DNA of 64,000 bases from Chloroflexota bacterium (GTDB taxonomy: Bacteria; Chloroflexota; Dehalococcoidia; Lucifugimonadales; Lucifugimonadaceae), in the NCBI GenBank assembly GCA_013204555.1, contig JABMNO010000032.1:62001-126000 (forward strand), in the 5' to 3' direction. Position 1 is the first letter of the stretch; every line of letters starts with the position of its first letter. The position numbers and the translations under genes were made by a program. Below, piece after piece: positions 45,637 through 54,042 of this stretch. Below the pieces are notes generated by a model, which was not told the origin of the DNA, did no database searches, and saw nothing but the letters and a program-made list of their open reading frames with translations.

Positions 45637-48327
45637 TTATCGGCGTCGCTCATGAGGATTCTGAAAGTTCCTGAGCCTGTTTGAATTCACCACAACCGAG
45701 ATTGAACTCAACGACATAGCACCAGCAGCGATCATTGGACTGAGTAGAACGCCCATCACGGGAAATAGAAGCCCGGCAGCTATAGGAATACCCGCCACGT
45801 TGTAGCCAAATGCGAAGAACAGATTTTGCCTGATATTGACCATCGCAGCGCGACTCAACGTGATCAGGCTCACGACGCCGGTGAGTGAACTTCCCATCAG
45901 CGTCACATCCGCTGCTTCTATAGCGATGTCTGTGCCAGTACCGATAGCGATGCCAACGTCCGCCTGCGCAAGGGCAGGTGCATCATTGATACCGTCACCA
46001 ACCATGCCAACGATCTTCCCCTCGGCTTGCAGTCTCGCAACTTCCGCCGCCTTCTGGGCAGGCAGCACTTCTGCGAACACACGATCAACGCCCACAAGGG
46101 CGGCAATAGCATCTGCCGTGCGCTGGTTATCGCCAGTCATCATTACCACTTCGATACCCGCTGATTGCAACATCGCTATAGCTCTTGGTGACTCTTTTTT
46201 CACTGCGTCAGCGACGCCAATTACGCCTGTAGCCACATCACCCACGCCAACCAGTATTGGGGTCTTCCCCTGTTCCGCGAGCCGAGTGACCGAATCAAGC
46301 GCGTCAGCGATATCGATCCCGGCATCTTCCAGTAATCTCGAGTTCCCGACCAGGACGGTGTTCCCGGCAACAATCCCGCGAATGCCTTTGCCAGTAATCG
46401 AGTCGAACTCAATGAGATCACCGAGTTCCAGACTCTTCTCCCTGGCGCCTTCGACCACGGCTATTGAAAGAGGATGCTCGGATGACTGTTCAACAGTCGC
46501 GGCGGTAGCGAGCAGTTCATCAGCAGTCATACCAGCCAACGGTAATACATCCGTGAGCGACGGTCGTCCCTCAGTGATCGTCCCGGTCTTGTCCAGAATC
46601 AGTGCGTCAATCTTGTGGGCCGTCTCAAGGGCTTCCGCCGAGCGTATAAGAACCCCTGATTCAGCACCCTTGCCTGTTGCCACCATGATCGACATTGGAG
46701 TTGCCAGACCAAGCGCGCACGGGCACGCGATGATCAGTACGGTCACCGCTGAGACGAGGCCGCGAGTGAAAGCGTCATCTCCGCCCACCGTGAACCAAAT
46801 CGCGAAGACGGCGACGGCAATCATCATGACCGCAGGGGCGAAATATCCCGCGATGGTGTCGGCGAGGCGCTGAATGGGTGCTTTGGAGCCTTGAGCCCGC
46901 TCCACCAGAGTGACGACTTGAGCCAAAACGGAATCTGCCCCAACGTTCGTCGCCCGAAATCGGAATGAACCGGTCTGGTTGATGGTTGCCCCAATGACGG
47001 TGTCCCCAACTTCCTTGTCCACCGGGATACTCTCCCCGGTGATCATTGCCTCGTCGATGGACGATCGACCGTCAATAATCTCGCCGTCCACCGGAATTTT
47101 TTCACCCGGCTTGACGATCACAACGTCGCCCGGTTTCACGGAGTCGATTGATACTGCGATCACCTCTCCGTTACGCTCAACAGTTGCCTCGGTCGCTTGC
47201 AGTTCAAGCAGCTTCTTGATTGCAGCGCCCGCTCCAGCTTTGGCGCGGGCCTCTAGCAACCGGCCAAGGATAATCAGCGCCAGGATTACCCCGGCAGCCT
47301 CATAGTAGACGTTCTGCACATCCTCTGGCACAGCGTCTGGCGCAACGGTCACAAGCAGGCTGTACAAGTACGCGGCTATGGTGCCAACTGTGATCAATGA
47401 ATTCATGTCGGCGATGCGGTGCGCCATTGATAGCCAGCCGGTTCTGTGGATCGGCCAGCCGGAGTAGAGCATTACCGGTGTGATCATCACCAGTTGCCAC
47501 CAGCGATTGCTGAAGAATTCAGGCAGCCAGCCTGGCTCCCCACCGAAATCGTTAACCATCACGCCGAAAAGAACTGGTAAAGAAAGCACCGTCGCAACAA
47601 TGAGCCGAAGGGCCAGATCCTTTTGCTCGGCCTTGCGGGCCGCATCTTCCCAGTCGTCATCCACCCCGGCGTTATCTGCCCGGTCATGAGTCTGATATCC
47701 AAGATCGAGCAACTGGTTGGCAATGATTTCCTGCCCTATGAGATCCGGGTCAAAATCCACGGTCACCAGGTTGTTTGGGAAATTTACGTTGACCCGATCG
47801 ACGCCCTCTTGTGCCCGCAACGTATCCTCGATATTGATGACGCAGCTCGGACAACTGCTGGAGCCGCCTGAGAGCTTGAACTCTGCGGTCGATAGTGGTG
47901 ACGTTGCGATCTCTGTTCCACCGCCCACGTACCCTGCTATCTCATGTGAGTGCGTCTCGTGGCCCGGTTCTGGGAGTTGAGATATATCTGATGATGAAGT
48001 TTTTCTCACCTGAAGTAGACCATGGAGCATGTTCATACCGCACGCAAAGTCAAACTCGCCCTCTTCCATGGGGGTGAACTCAACGGTGGTTCGTCCAAAC
48101 GGCTTCAATGATTTGGAAACTCCAAAATCTGGAATTACCACACGCTCAGAACAACCACTGTTTTCCTGACGGTCGAATATCAGCCGTACGGGAACCCCGG
48201 GAGCTAACTCGATGTGATCTGGTGAGTAACCGCCTTTCACGGTTACAACAATCTCTTGCGCTCCATCGCGTTGCTGGGCCCGGAGTGACTTTTTGGGTCC
48301 AAAGAAGTACCACAATAGAAAAACCAC
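45637..48327 (-). CDS. copA: copper-translocating P-type ATPase with N-terminal cupredoxin and HMA domains
   Basis: 896 residues from GTG 48327. A membrane helix ([12 protein letters not shown]) leads to a cupredoxin-like domain (~25-105, ending [12 protein letters not shown]) and a metal-binding HMA domain with C-P-S-C (~157). The P1B-ATPase follows: the CPC ion-channel motif (IIACPCALG, ~540), phosphorylation DKTGT (~580), the HP locus [16 protein letters not shown], and hinge [15 protein letters not shown]. It exports Cu(I) from the cytoplasm. The natural start is probably ATG 48372: it overlaps the upstream gene stop (ATGA) and gives MSIAEIAVILG, but a TAG at 48339-48337 then interrupts codon 12. 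Translation may restart at GTG 48327, four codons on. Everything downstream is intact. Confidence 0.92.
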   Translation of the reverse strand: MVFLLWYFFGPKKSLRAQQRDGAQEIVVTVKGGYSPDHIELAPGVPVRLIFDRQENSGCSERVVIPDFGVSKSLKPFGRTTVEFTPMEEGEFDFACGMNMLHGLLQVRKTSSSDISQLPEPGHETHSHEIAGYVGGGTEIATSPLSTAEFKLSGGSSSCPSCVINIEDTLRAQEGVDRVNVNFPNNLVTVDFDPDLIGQEIIANQLLDLGYQTHDRADNAGVDDDWEDAARKAEQKDLALRLIVATVLSLPVLFGVMVNDFGGEPGWLPEFFSNRWWQLVMITPVMLYSGWPIHRTGWLSMAHRIADMNSLITVGTIAAYLYSLLVTVAPDAVPEDVQNVYYEAAGVILALIILGRLLEARAKAGAGAAIKKLLELQATEATVERNGEVIAVSIDSVKPGDVVIVKPGEKIPVDGEIIDGRSSIDEAMITGESIPVDKEVGDTVIGATINQTGSFRFRATNVGADSVLAQVVTLVERAQGSKAPIQRLADTIAGYFAPAVMMIAVAVFAIWFTVGGDDAFTRGLVSAVTVLIIACPCALGLATPMSIMVATGKGAESGVLIRSAEALETAHKIDALILDKTGTITEGRPSLTDVLPLAGMTADELLATAATVEQSSEHPLSIAVVEGAREKSLELGDLIEFDSITGKGIRGIVAGNTVLVGNSRLLEDAGIDIADALDSVTRLAEQGKTPILVGVGDVATGVIGVADAVKKESPRAIAMLQSAGIEVVMMTGDNQRTADAIAALVGVDRVFAEVLPAQKAAEVARLQAEGKIVGMVGDGINDAPALAQADVGIAIGTGTDIAIEAADVTLMGSSLTGVVSLITLSRAAMVNIRQNLFFAFGYNVAGIPIAAGLLFPVMGVLLSPMIAAGAMSLSSISVVVNSNRLRNFQNPHERRR

Positions 48328-48372
48328 AAGGAGAATCTAACCAAGGATAACGGCGATCTCAGCGATGCTCAT
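48328..48372 (-). other. disrupted 5' end of the copper ATPase gene (in-frame TAG)
   Basis: ATG 48372 begins M-S-I-A-E-I-A-V-I-L-G, then TAG (48339-48337), then I-L-L-V into the annotated start. The joined sequence makes one continuous membrane helix before FFGPKK, as in related cupredoxin-ATPase proteins, so these 15 codons are read as the original N-terminus. The cause may be a point mutation, a sequencing error or genuine recoding. Confidence 0.6.
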
Positions 48373-48710
48373 TGCAGGTGTTCCCCACTCAAATCCGACC
48401 AAACCTTATGCACCATGGCCTCCTTGCTCACTCCCTCCGGTCCTTGAACGACCGCGTCACCGAGATTCTTGCTCAGCAAGGCCAGGGCGACTATCCCGAC
48501 TCCCGCCGGTAACAACCCTCCGAAAGCGTCACTGAGGCCGATAAATACAACGATGGTGACGACGCCAATGAGCAGGCCAGAGCTCATGGAGAGCGATAGT
48601 ACCCGCAAGAGTCCACCCTCTACGTCTACGGTTGCAGCCAGCTCTGTGCCAACGTCAACATCACTTGCGTTCAGGTGGTGGTTGACACGCAGATCATCAA
48701 GTTGACTCAA
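48369..48710 (-). CDS. hypothetical small membrane protein (113 aa), first gene of copper operon
   Basis: 113 residues from TTG 48710 (AAAGGA ~10 nt upstream). A hydrophilic N-terminus (~1-38) precedes two adjacent helices (SSGLLIGVVTIVVFIGLSDAF and GVGIVALALLSKNLGDAVV) and a polar C-terminus. Not recognised as a family. Its TGA overlaps the ATG of the copper ATPase (ATGA), so the pair is translationally coupled. It lies directly under the palindromic operator, so it is the promoter-proximal gene and probably metal-regulated. Confidence 0.68.
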   Translation of the reverse strand: MSQLDDLRVNHHLNASDVDVGTELAATVDVEGGLLRVLSLSMSSGLLIGVVTIVVFIGLSDAFGGLLPAGVGIVALALLSKNLGDAVVQGPEGVSKEAMVHKVWSDLSGEHLQ

Positions 48711-48758
48711 AACGCGTTTTCCTTTATCGGGGATGACATAAAAGATATTATTCGCTTT

Positions 48759-48789
48759 TTAAACCCCTACCCTATGGGTAGGGGTTTAA
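48759..48789. promoter_or_regulatory. perfect palindrome, CsoR-type copper operator
   Basis: 14-bp arms TTAAACCCCTACCC (48759-48772) and GGGTAGGGGTTTAA (48776-48789) around TAT. The core TACCC-TAT-GGGTA matches the G-tract operators recognised by CsoR/RcnR-family repressors. It lies in the 253-nt space between the copper ATPase operon (minus) and the YHS gene (plus), with AT-rich promoter-like sequence on both sides (AATAAT to the left, TATACAAT to the right). It most likely de-represses both genes when copper binds the repressor. No csoR gene is present in the window. Confidence 0.75.
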
Positions 48790-48963
48790 TATACAATTTA
48801 CTCCGCCGTTCGCACTCACACAACCGGAGGAGGTGATAGTTAAGTGAGCGCCTAAGATAATCAGGCGCCAAGCGCAGAACAGATAAGCTGGCGCACTCGA
48901 TGTCGCGTACCTCGCGAGCCACATGCGTTCTCACATCAAGTATTACTCTTGGAGGAGTCAGAA

Positions 48964-49170
48964 ATGCCTAAAATACCCTTCTTCAGCCACCACCCGGACG
49001 TTGAGATCGATCCTGTTTGCAAGATGGAAGTCAGCGTCGCTGACCCACCCGGGGGGAAGCACCGCCACGAAGGAACCACCTACTTCTTTTGCGGCAACGG
49101 CTGCCGTATTAATTTCGCAGAAAACCCGGCGAAGTATCTCGATCCGAATTTTGAAGGCGAAGCGATGTAG
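48964..49170 (+). CDS. YHS domain-containing protein
   Basis: 68 residues from ATG 48964, with GGAGGAG (48951-48957) as ribosome site. Standard YHS motif: IDPVCKMEV, the H-E-G-T-T-Y-F-F strand, then C-G-N-G-C and the F-x-x-N-P-x-K-Y-L end. YHS modules bind metal (often copper) and occur both alone and fused to copper ATPases. Divergent from the ATPase operon across the CsoR-type palindrome, so probably part of the same copper response. Confidence 0.9.
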   Translation: MPKIPFFSHHPDVEIDPVCKMEVSVADPPGGKHRHEGTTYFFCGNGCRINFAENPAKYLDPNFEGEAM

Positions 49171-49339
49171 GTGGATGCCCCCAGCGTTATCGGAATCCAC
49201 GTTGACGCGTTCTGAAGACCAACGCCTTTGGGCCGTTCAGGCCGAGCGGCTGGTCAACAACAAACCGTCACCCGCTAGTTCGTTCAACCGATGCCTCTAC
49301 AATGGCGCGGCAAATGACGAACCTAAGGCAGGTCTTTGA

Positions 49340-50650
49340 ATGACTGGTCCGCTCCAGGGCATACGCGTTGTCGAGTTCTCACAGATCATCGCAGGACCGA
49401 TCAGCGGAGTGCTGCTCTCGGACCTTGGCGCTGAGGTGATAAAGGTTGAACCTCCGTGGGGCGACGCGTGGCGAGGGGGCACTGCGCCAATCGACGCTAC
49501 TGAGAGCAAGGGCTTTATCGCGGTCAACCGAGGTAAGCGGTCCATCTGCGTTGATCTGGGATCTGACGTGGGTCAGTCGATCATCCGAAAACTTGTGTCG
49601 AACGCAGATGTCGTCACGGTCAACAACCGGGTGGATGTTCTGGACGCGCTTGGAATCGACTACGACACGTTGAGGGGCATCAAGCCCGATCTCATTTACA
49701 CCGAGATCACAGCGTTTGGCAGAGAAGGTCCATACGCAGGCAACCCTGGCTACGACTTGGTTATGCAGGGACTTACGGGGGTGATGGCCAGCGAGGGGAT
49801 TATTGATGGATACCAGGCTGGTGACTTCAGGTTGAATGTGGGTGTGCCGCGTTACGTAACGGCAATGCCGATGGTCGACTACGCCACCGGGTACTCGGTT
49901 GTTCAATCGGTCTGTGCTGCGCTCTTTCATCGTGAACGAACAGGACAGGGCCAGAAAATCGAAACGTCTCTGTTCGCAAATGCCCTGACCATCCAGGGTC
50001 TTGCATTGACTGATGTTGAAAATGCACCGTCGCCTGCATTTGATTTCGTACGGAATGAACTGCCGCTGCTGAGGGAGTCTGGCCTGACTCATACCGAAAT
50101 TGACGCTATCTATCGCGAACGACGGCAGAGGCCTTTCGCCGCATATATCTACTACCGGTCGTATCAGACGGCAGACTTCCCGATCACTCTGGGCTGCCTG
50201 AGCGAGCCACTCCGCAAAAAAGCCGCAGATTGTCTGGGCGTTGAGGACATCAGGTTCAAAGAGGGTTACGACAGCAGCTCGAAAGAGTCGACGGAATTTG
50301 CGATTGACCTTGCACACCGGGTTGAGCACATCATCCGTGGGAAGTCATCGGAGGCGTGGCTGCGCATCTTCGACGAGGCGGGAGTCCCGGCCGGGCCGCT
50401 TCTCTACGTTGAGGAGATGATCGATCACGAGCAGGCACGCGCTACGGGCATGATCATTGAACAGGATCACGCTATCGGTGGCAAGGTCCAGGCTGCCGGT
50501 CCACTTTCCAGGTGGTCGGAAACGCCTACCAAAGCCGTGCGAAACTCACCGGGCAGAGGCGAGCACACCCGTGAGATTCTCCAAGAAGCTGGTTTCTCAG
50601 AAGATGAGATTCAGCAGTTCCATGATTCCGGTTCAGTCCGGACGGGCTAG
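49340..50650 (+). CDS. CaiB/BaiF CoA-transferase family protein
   Basis: Family III CoA-transferase, 436 residues. Typical N-terminus GIRVVEFSQIIAGPISGVLLSDLGAEVIKVEPPWGD is cut into recognisable blocks, and KGFIAVNRGKRSICVDL and the catalytic Asp in GNPGYDLVMQGLTGVM follow. The C-terminal lid contains AGVPAGPLLYVEEMIDHEQ. It transfers CoA between carboxylic acids (formyl/oxalate, carnitine or alpha-methylacyl types); the acid cannot be told. ATG 49340 is supported by conserved sequence starting immediately. No operon partner is evident. Confidence 0.92.
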   Translation: MTGPLQGIRVVEFSQIIAGPISGVLLSDLGAEVIKVEPPWGDAWRGGTAPIDATESKGFIAVNRGKRSICVDLGSDVGQSIIRKLVSNADVVTVNNRVDVLDALGIDYDTLRGIKPDLIYTEITAFGREGPYAGNPGYDLVMQGLTGVMASEGIIDGYQAGDFRLNVGVPRYVTAMPMVDYATGYSVVQSVCAALFHRERTGQGQKIETSLFANALTIQGLALTDVENAPSPAFDFVRNELPLLRESGLTHTEIDAIYRERRQRPFAAYIYYRSYQTADFPITLGCLSEPLRKKAADCLGVEDIRFKEGYDSSSKESTEFAIDLAHRVEHIIRGKSSEAWLRIFDEAGVPAGPLLYVEEMIDHEQARATGMIIEQDHAIGGKVQAAGPLSRWSETPTKAVRNSPGRGEHTREILQEAGFSEDEIQQFHDSGSVRTG

Positions 50651-50814
50651 CACTTCCAACAGCCCCTTTGGGAGCCGGCATTGCGAATCGAGGCAGTGGC
50701 CCTCAATAAGTCTTGATGCCTGAGAGCGACCGGCGCGTCATTGCAACACCGTTCCAAATCGCGTTACTTTGCCAGCAAGTTCCGCGCCTGATCACTCTCC
50801 GCTGTGAGGTTCTA

Positions 50815-51567
50815 TCAGCCAGTTGTGGCGGGTTCTGCCAACCCCATCGCTGCGCCGGAGGCCATCTCAGCTTCGACTTCTTCCTGACTCGCTGCACGTG
50901 CTCTGCGGTCCAGTTGAACGCCGCCGATGGTGACGAAGGCACCCGCCACGGAGAACATGAAACCAAGTCCCATGAAGATGCTCCAAGACATGAAGTGCGC
51001 CATGCCGGCCTGGTAGTCAGCGTTCACGCCGCCGATCAGATTACCCAGTAGGCCAAAGGCCAAAGGACTCCAGGCCTGTGTCCGAACGGGACCTTCTAGC
51101 GGGTGCGATCGGTCCAAATCTGAGAAATATCTACCGTTAACATCCACCTGATGACTTCCCGCTTCGTAGATAACTCCCTTGTACTCCACTGCTTCATCAA
51201 GCACTACAGTTTGCGTGCCGTGCAGCGTGTGGTAGTTGATGATTGCGTATTGAACCATCAACTCATCAGGGGTGTTAACCAGAGTGTCGTTGGGGTCAAG
51301 GTTGCCCCGATTCAACGGAAACGCCCAATCGTCCTCAAGCAGAGAAAGAATGGCATCGCCACCTTCCACCGTACCGCGGTCGGTAAAGTTCCCGGAATCG
51401 TCATAGGTCATCATGCGACCTTGTATCGCGTACACAGCGTCCAGAGACTTCAAGCCTTCTGTGGCTTTTCCGTACAGGTATACGCCGAGGACGATCCCGA
51501 TCAGTCCTCCGAAGAACAGGACAAGACCTGCCGCCGAGATCATGTTGAACTGTCTTATCTGTGTCAC
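50815..51567 (-). CDS. hypothetical membrane protein (250 aa)
   Basis: Not recognised. Helix 1 (MISAAGLVLFFGGLIGIVLGVYLYG, ~9-33) leads to an extracytoplasmic domain of ~130 residues (VYAIQGRMMTYDDSG...LMVQYAIINYHTLHGTQ), then two further hydrophobic segments (LAFGLLGNLIGGV and WSIFMGLGFMFSVAGAFVTIG) and an acidic Ala/Glu-rich cytoplasmic end. No catalytic motif. An unusual 10-bp inverted repeat (51661-51699) lies ~95 nt upstream of ATG 51567 and may be its control site. Confidence 0.72.
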   Translation of the reverse strand: MTQIRQFNMISAAGLVLFFGGLIGIVLGVYLYGKATEGLKSLDAVYAIQGRMMTYDDSGNFTDRGTVEGGDAILSLLEDDWAFPLNRGNLDPNDTLVNTPDELMVQYAIINYHTLHGTQTVVLDEAVEYKGVIYEAGSHQVDVNGRYFSDLDRSHPLEGPVRTQAWSPLAFGLLGNLIGGVNADYQAGMAHFMSWSIFMGLGFMFSVAGAFVTIGGVQLDRRARAASQEEVEAEMASGAAMGLAEPATTG

Positions 51568-51968
51568 TTCTAAACTCCTTTATCCAGGTCCACATATTGG
51601 CTGAATTAGCCACATATTGCGTTCTCTCAGCCATGCATGTGGGACCAGCGTGGCAAAGTCTAATTTGCGAGTTAAATGTGAAGTAAAAGTCGCAAATTAT
51701 GAATATTGTAATACTTACCTCAGGACAAGTATGCGTTTCCGGACTGAGCACGCAGTGGATATTTGGGACGGCAAGGCCAACTTTCTGGAGGAATGACTTC
51801 CCCAATGAGTAGTCGGATGGCGGGCGCGACGGAAGCCTTCGTCTGGACCAAATTCCTCTCAACAAAGAATTCGACCACGGTCACCGACGGCTTATACGTG
51901 TCGTTTGTTGTGCTCTACACCTGAGATGAACGCATCTGAATTCTGTGATTCGCCCAACAGTACGGGCC
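51568..51968. other. AT-rich upstream region, 401 nt
   Basis: Control region of the 250-aa membrane protein gene; markedly more AT-rich than its surroundings around 51640-51730. It contains the inverted repeat listed separately. A possible 44-residue reading frame on the plus strand (51794-51928) has a GGAGG directly before its ATG but the spacing is too short and no family resemblance is seen, so it is not called. Confidence 0.4.
51661..51699. promoter_or_regulatory. 10-bp inverted repeat, possible operator
   Basis: TAATTTGCGA (51661-51670) and TCGCAAATTA (51690-51699) are perfect reverse complements, 19 nt apart, i.e. centres about 29 nt or close to three helical turns apart. They lie in AT-rich sequence upstream of the 250-aa membrane protein gene, so a dimeric repressor or activator site is likely. 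The cognate regulator is not identified. Confidence 0.5.
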
Positions 51969-52934
51969 TCATACGGTGATGATGATTTTCCCCAGGGCGA
52001 GTGCTTGTCCAAAATACCTGAGAGCTTCAGGGACCTCACTCAGCGGAAAAGTTTTATCGATAACCGGTTTTACTTTGCCGGCTTCAACAAGTTCAACGAT
52101 GAACGCCAAATCCTTGTTCGGCTTATGCAGAAGAAGTCCCATTTTTTTGCTGCCAATCATTGATATCCACGGTGCCAGGAACACGGTCTGGAAAATTCGA
52201 GCCGTGGAACCACCCTCCATCACGTAGGCTCCCCCGCTGTTCAAAGCCCGCTTGCTATCAAAAATCGAACGATGCGCCGCCATATCAAGAATACGGTCAT
52301 ATCGCTGCCCATTTTTTGTGAAATCTTCTGCCGTGTAATCAATGACATGATCTGCACCGATCGAGCCCATCATGTCCAATTTCCTCGTGCTATCGACGCC
52401 AGTAACTTCGGCGCCGAATGATTTGGCAATCTGCACGGCAAACGAACCAGCACCGCCACCCGCACCATTAATCAGAACTTTTTGCCCTGGCCGAACTTGT
52501 CCTTTGTGGCGGAGACCCTGGAGGCCTAGAACTCCCGCCTGAGGTATCGCGGCCGCGTCCTCAAATGTCATACTGGCCGGTTTCAGCATCAGTGCTTTTT
52601 CACGAGCGCACACATACTCGGCAAAGCCGCCAAAGCCGCACCCGGACAGATCGCCGAATACCTCATCACCCGGCTGAAACTGTTCTACTTTTTTACCAAC
52701 CGCTTCAACCTGTCCCGCTATGTCACAACCAAGTATCTTGATTCGTGGACGCAGGAGACCGAAAACAAGGCGATTCATGAATGGCTTGCCTCGCAGGAGT
52801 CCCCAATCCCAATCGTTCACGGATGAAGCGAGGACCCGCACCAGCACTTCATCATCTTTAGGGACAGGTTTTTCGACTTCTTGAAGTTCAAGATCGTCAG
52901 GTGAGCCGTACTTGCGGCAAACGATCGCTTTCAT
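51969..52934 (-). CDS. MDR-family NAD(P)-dependent oxidoreductase (copy 1)
   Basis: Medium-chain dehydrogenase/reductase, quinone-oxidoreductase branch, 321 residues. GroES-like N-domain (MKAIVCRKYGSPDDLEL), then DIAGQVEAVGKKVEQFQPGDEVFGD and the Rossmann NADPH site GAGGGAGSFAVQIAKSFGAEVTGVDS. The structural- and catalytic-zinc Cys of true alcohol dehydrogenases are missing, so it is a zinc-free reductase. AGGAGG before ATG 52934 is a strong ribosome site. It is a close paralogue of the next gene upstream, 78 nt away, and probably co-transcribed with it. Confidence 0.9.
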   Translation of the reverse strand: MKAIVCRKYGSPDDLELQEVEKPVPKDDEVLVRVLASSVNDWDWGLLRGKPFMNRLVFGLLRPRIKILGCDIAGQVEAVGKKVEQFQPGDEVFGDLSGCGFGGFAEYVCAREKALMLKPASMTFEDAAAIPQAGVLGLQGLRHKGQVRPGQKVLINGAGGGAGSFAVQIAKSFGAEVTGVDSTRKLDMMGSIGADHVIDYTAEDFTKNGQRYDRILDMAAHRSIFDSKRALNSGGAYVMEGGSTARIFQTVFLAPWISMIGSKKMGLLLHKPNKDLAFIVELVEAGKVKPVIDKTFPLSEVPEALRYFGQALALGKIIITV

Positions 52935-53012
52935 CAGATCCTCCTGCAGGAATTCTTGCGCAGGCGCGGTTTTTCAGAGAGGGAATCGCATCTCCGAAAT
53001 TCTATCGACGCC

Positions 53013-53987
53013 TCACATCGTAATGACGATTTTGCCCTTGACGTGTCCCTCTCCAAAATATCGGAACGCTTCTGCAACCTCGCTTAGCGGGTAGCGCTTA
53101 TCTATGATGGGGGCCACTTTGCCGGCCTCAAAAAGTTCAACGATAAAGTCCAGACCCTCGTTTGGTTTCGGGCTAACGGTACCCATTTTTTTGTTCCCGA
53201 ATTTGGATATCCCGAATCCCAGGAACAATGTTTGGAAAAATCGAATCTGGGAGCCGCCGATGACGCCATAGGCTCCCCCGGGACTCAAGGCACGCTTGTA
53301 GTCGAAAGTCGAGCGAGAGGCCGCAACATCAATAATGAGGTCGTAGCGCTGTCCATTTAGAGTGAAGTCTTCCAGGGCGTAGTCAATGACATGGTCTGCT
53401 CCCAGCGCGCTCAGCATCTCCAGTTTCTCCGCGCTGTCCACGCCAGTCACTTCAGCGCCAAACGATTTGGCAATCTGCACCACAAACGTACCAACGCCAC
53501 CACCAGCACCGTTCATCAGAACCTTTTGGCCTGACCGTATGTCTCCGTTATAGCGAAGTCCACCAAGTGCGAGAGCACCTACTTGAGGTATGGCTGCCGC
53601 TTGATCAAACGTCATATTGACCGGTTTCAGCGTCATTGAACTTCCACGGGGACATGCGTACTCGGCAAAACCGCCCCACCCGAGTGAGATGAAGCGCTTA
53701 CTGACCTCGCCGAACACCTCATCACCTGACTGAAGCTGGCTAACGTCTTTGCCAACCGCTTCAACCACGCCGGCTATGTCAACTCCCAGAATGTTGTTTC
53801 TTGGTTTTCGAAACCCTGAGAGGCGGGTGAAACCTCGTATGCCTCTCAACTGATCCCAGTCCCACGAATTTATGGATGCAGCGCGAACCTTTACCAATAC
53901 CTCATCGTCCAGGGGTGTTGGCGTTGGAACTTCCTCAAGTTTCAGCACATCAGGTGAACCGTACTCTCGGTAGACAATCGCTTTCAT
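53013..53987 (-). CDS. MDR-family NAD(P)-dependent oxidoreductase (copy 2)
   Basis: 324 residues from ATG 53987, which has an exact AGGAGG 5-7 nt upstream; the longer open frame to 54059 overlaps the dehydrogenase gene and is unconserved. Same layout as copy 1: MKAIVYREYGSPDVLKL, DIAGVVEAVGKDVSQLQ, GDEVFG, GAGGGVGTFVVQIAKSFGAEVTGVDS. Extended blocks are identical between copies, showing a tandem duplication. No zinc ligands. Acts on an unknown enone, quinone or aldehyde with NADPH (family inference). Confidence 0.9.
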   Translation of the reverse strand: MKAIVYREYGSPDVLKLEEVPTPTPLDDEVLVKVRAASINSWDWDQLRGIRGFTRLSGFRKPRNNILGVDIAGVVEAVGKDVSQLQSGDEVFGEVSKRFISLGWGGFAEYACPRGSSMTLKPVNMTFDQAAAIPQVGALALGGLRYNGDIRSGQKVLMNGAGGGVGTFVVQIAKSFGAEVTGVDSAEKLEMLSALGADHVIDYALEDFTLNGQRYDLIIDVAASRSTFDYKRALSPGGAYGVIGGSQIRFFQTLFLGFGISKFGNKKMGTVSPKPNEGLDFIVELFEAGKVAPIIDKRYPLSEVAEAFRYFGEGHVKGKIVITM

Positions 53988-54042
53988 CGAATCCTCCTGA
54001 GGTGCCTCGGTCTCATGGGTGCTGCTGATTTCTGTCTGTGAC

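Noticed and set aside
45836-46873. 345-codon open frame antisense to the copper ATPase gene
   Set aside because: It is the mirror of a strongly conserved coding frame; composition (Ser/Ala/Ile low complexity) and lack of domains mark it as spurious.
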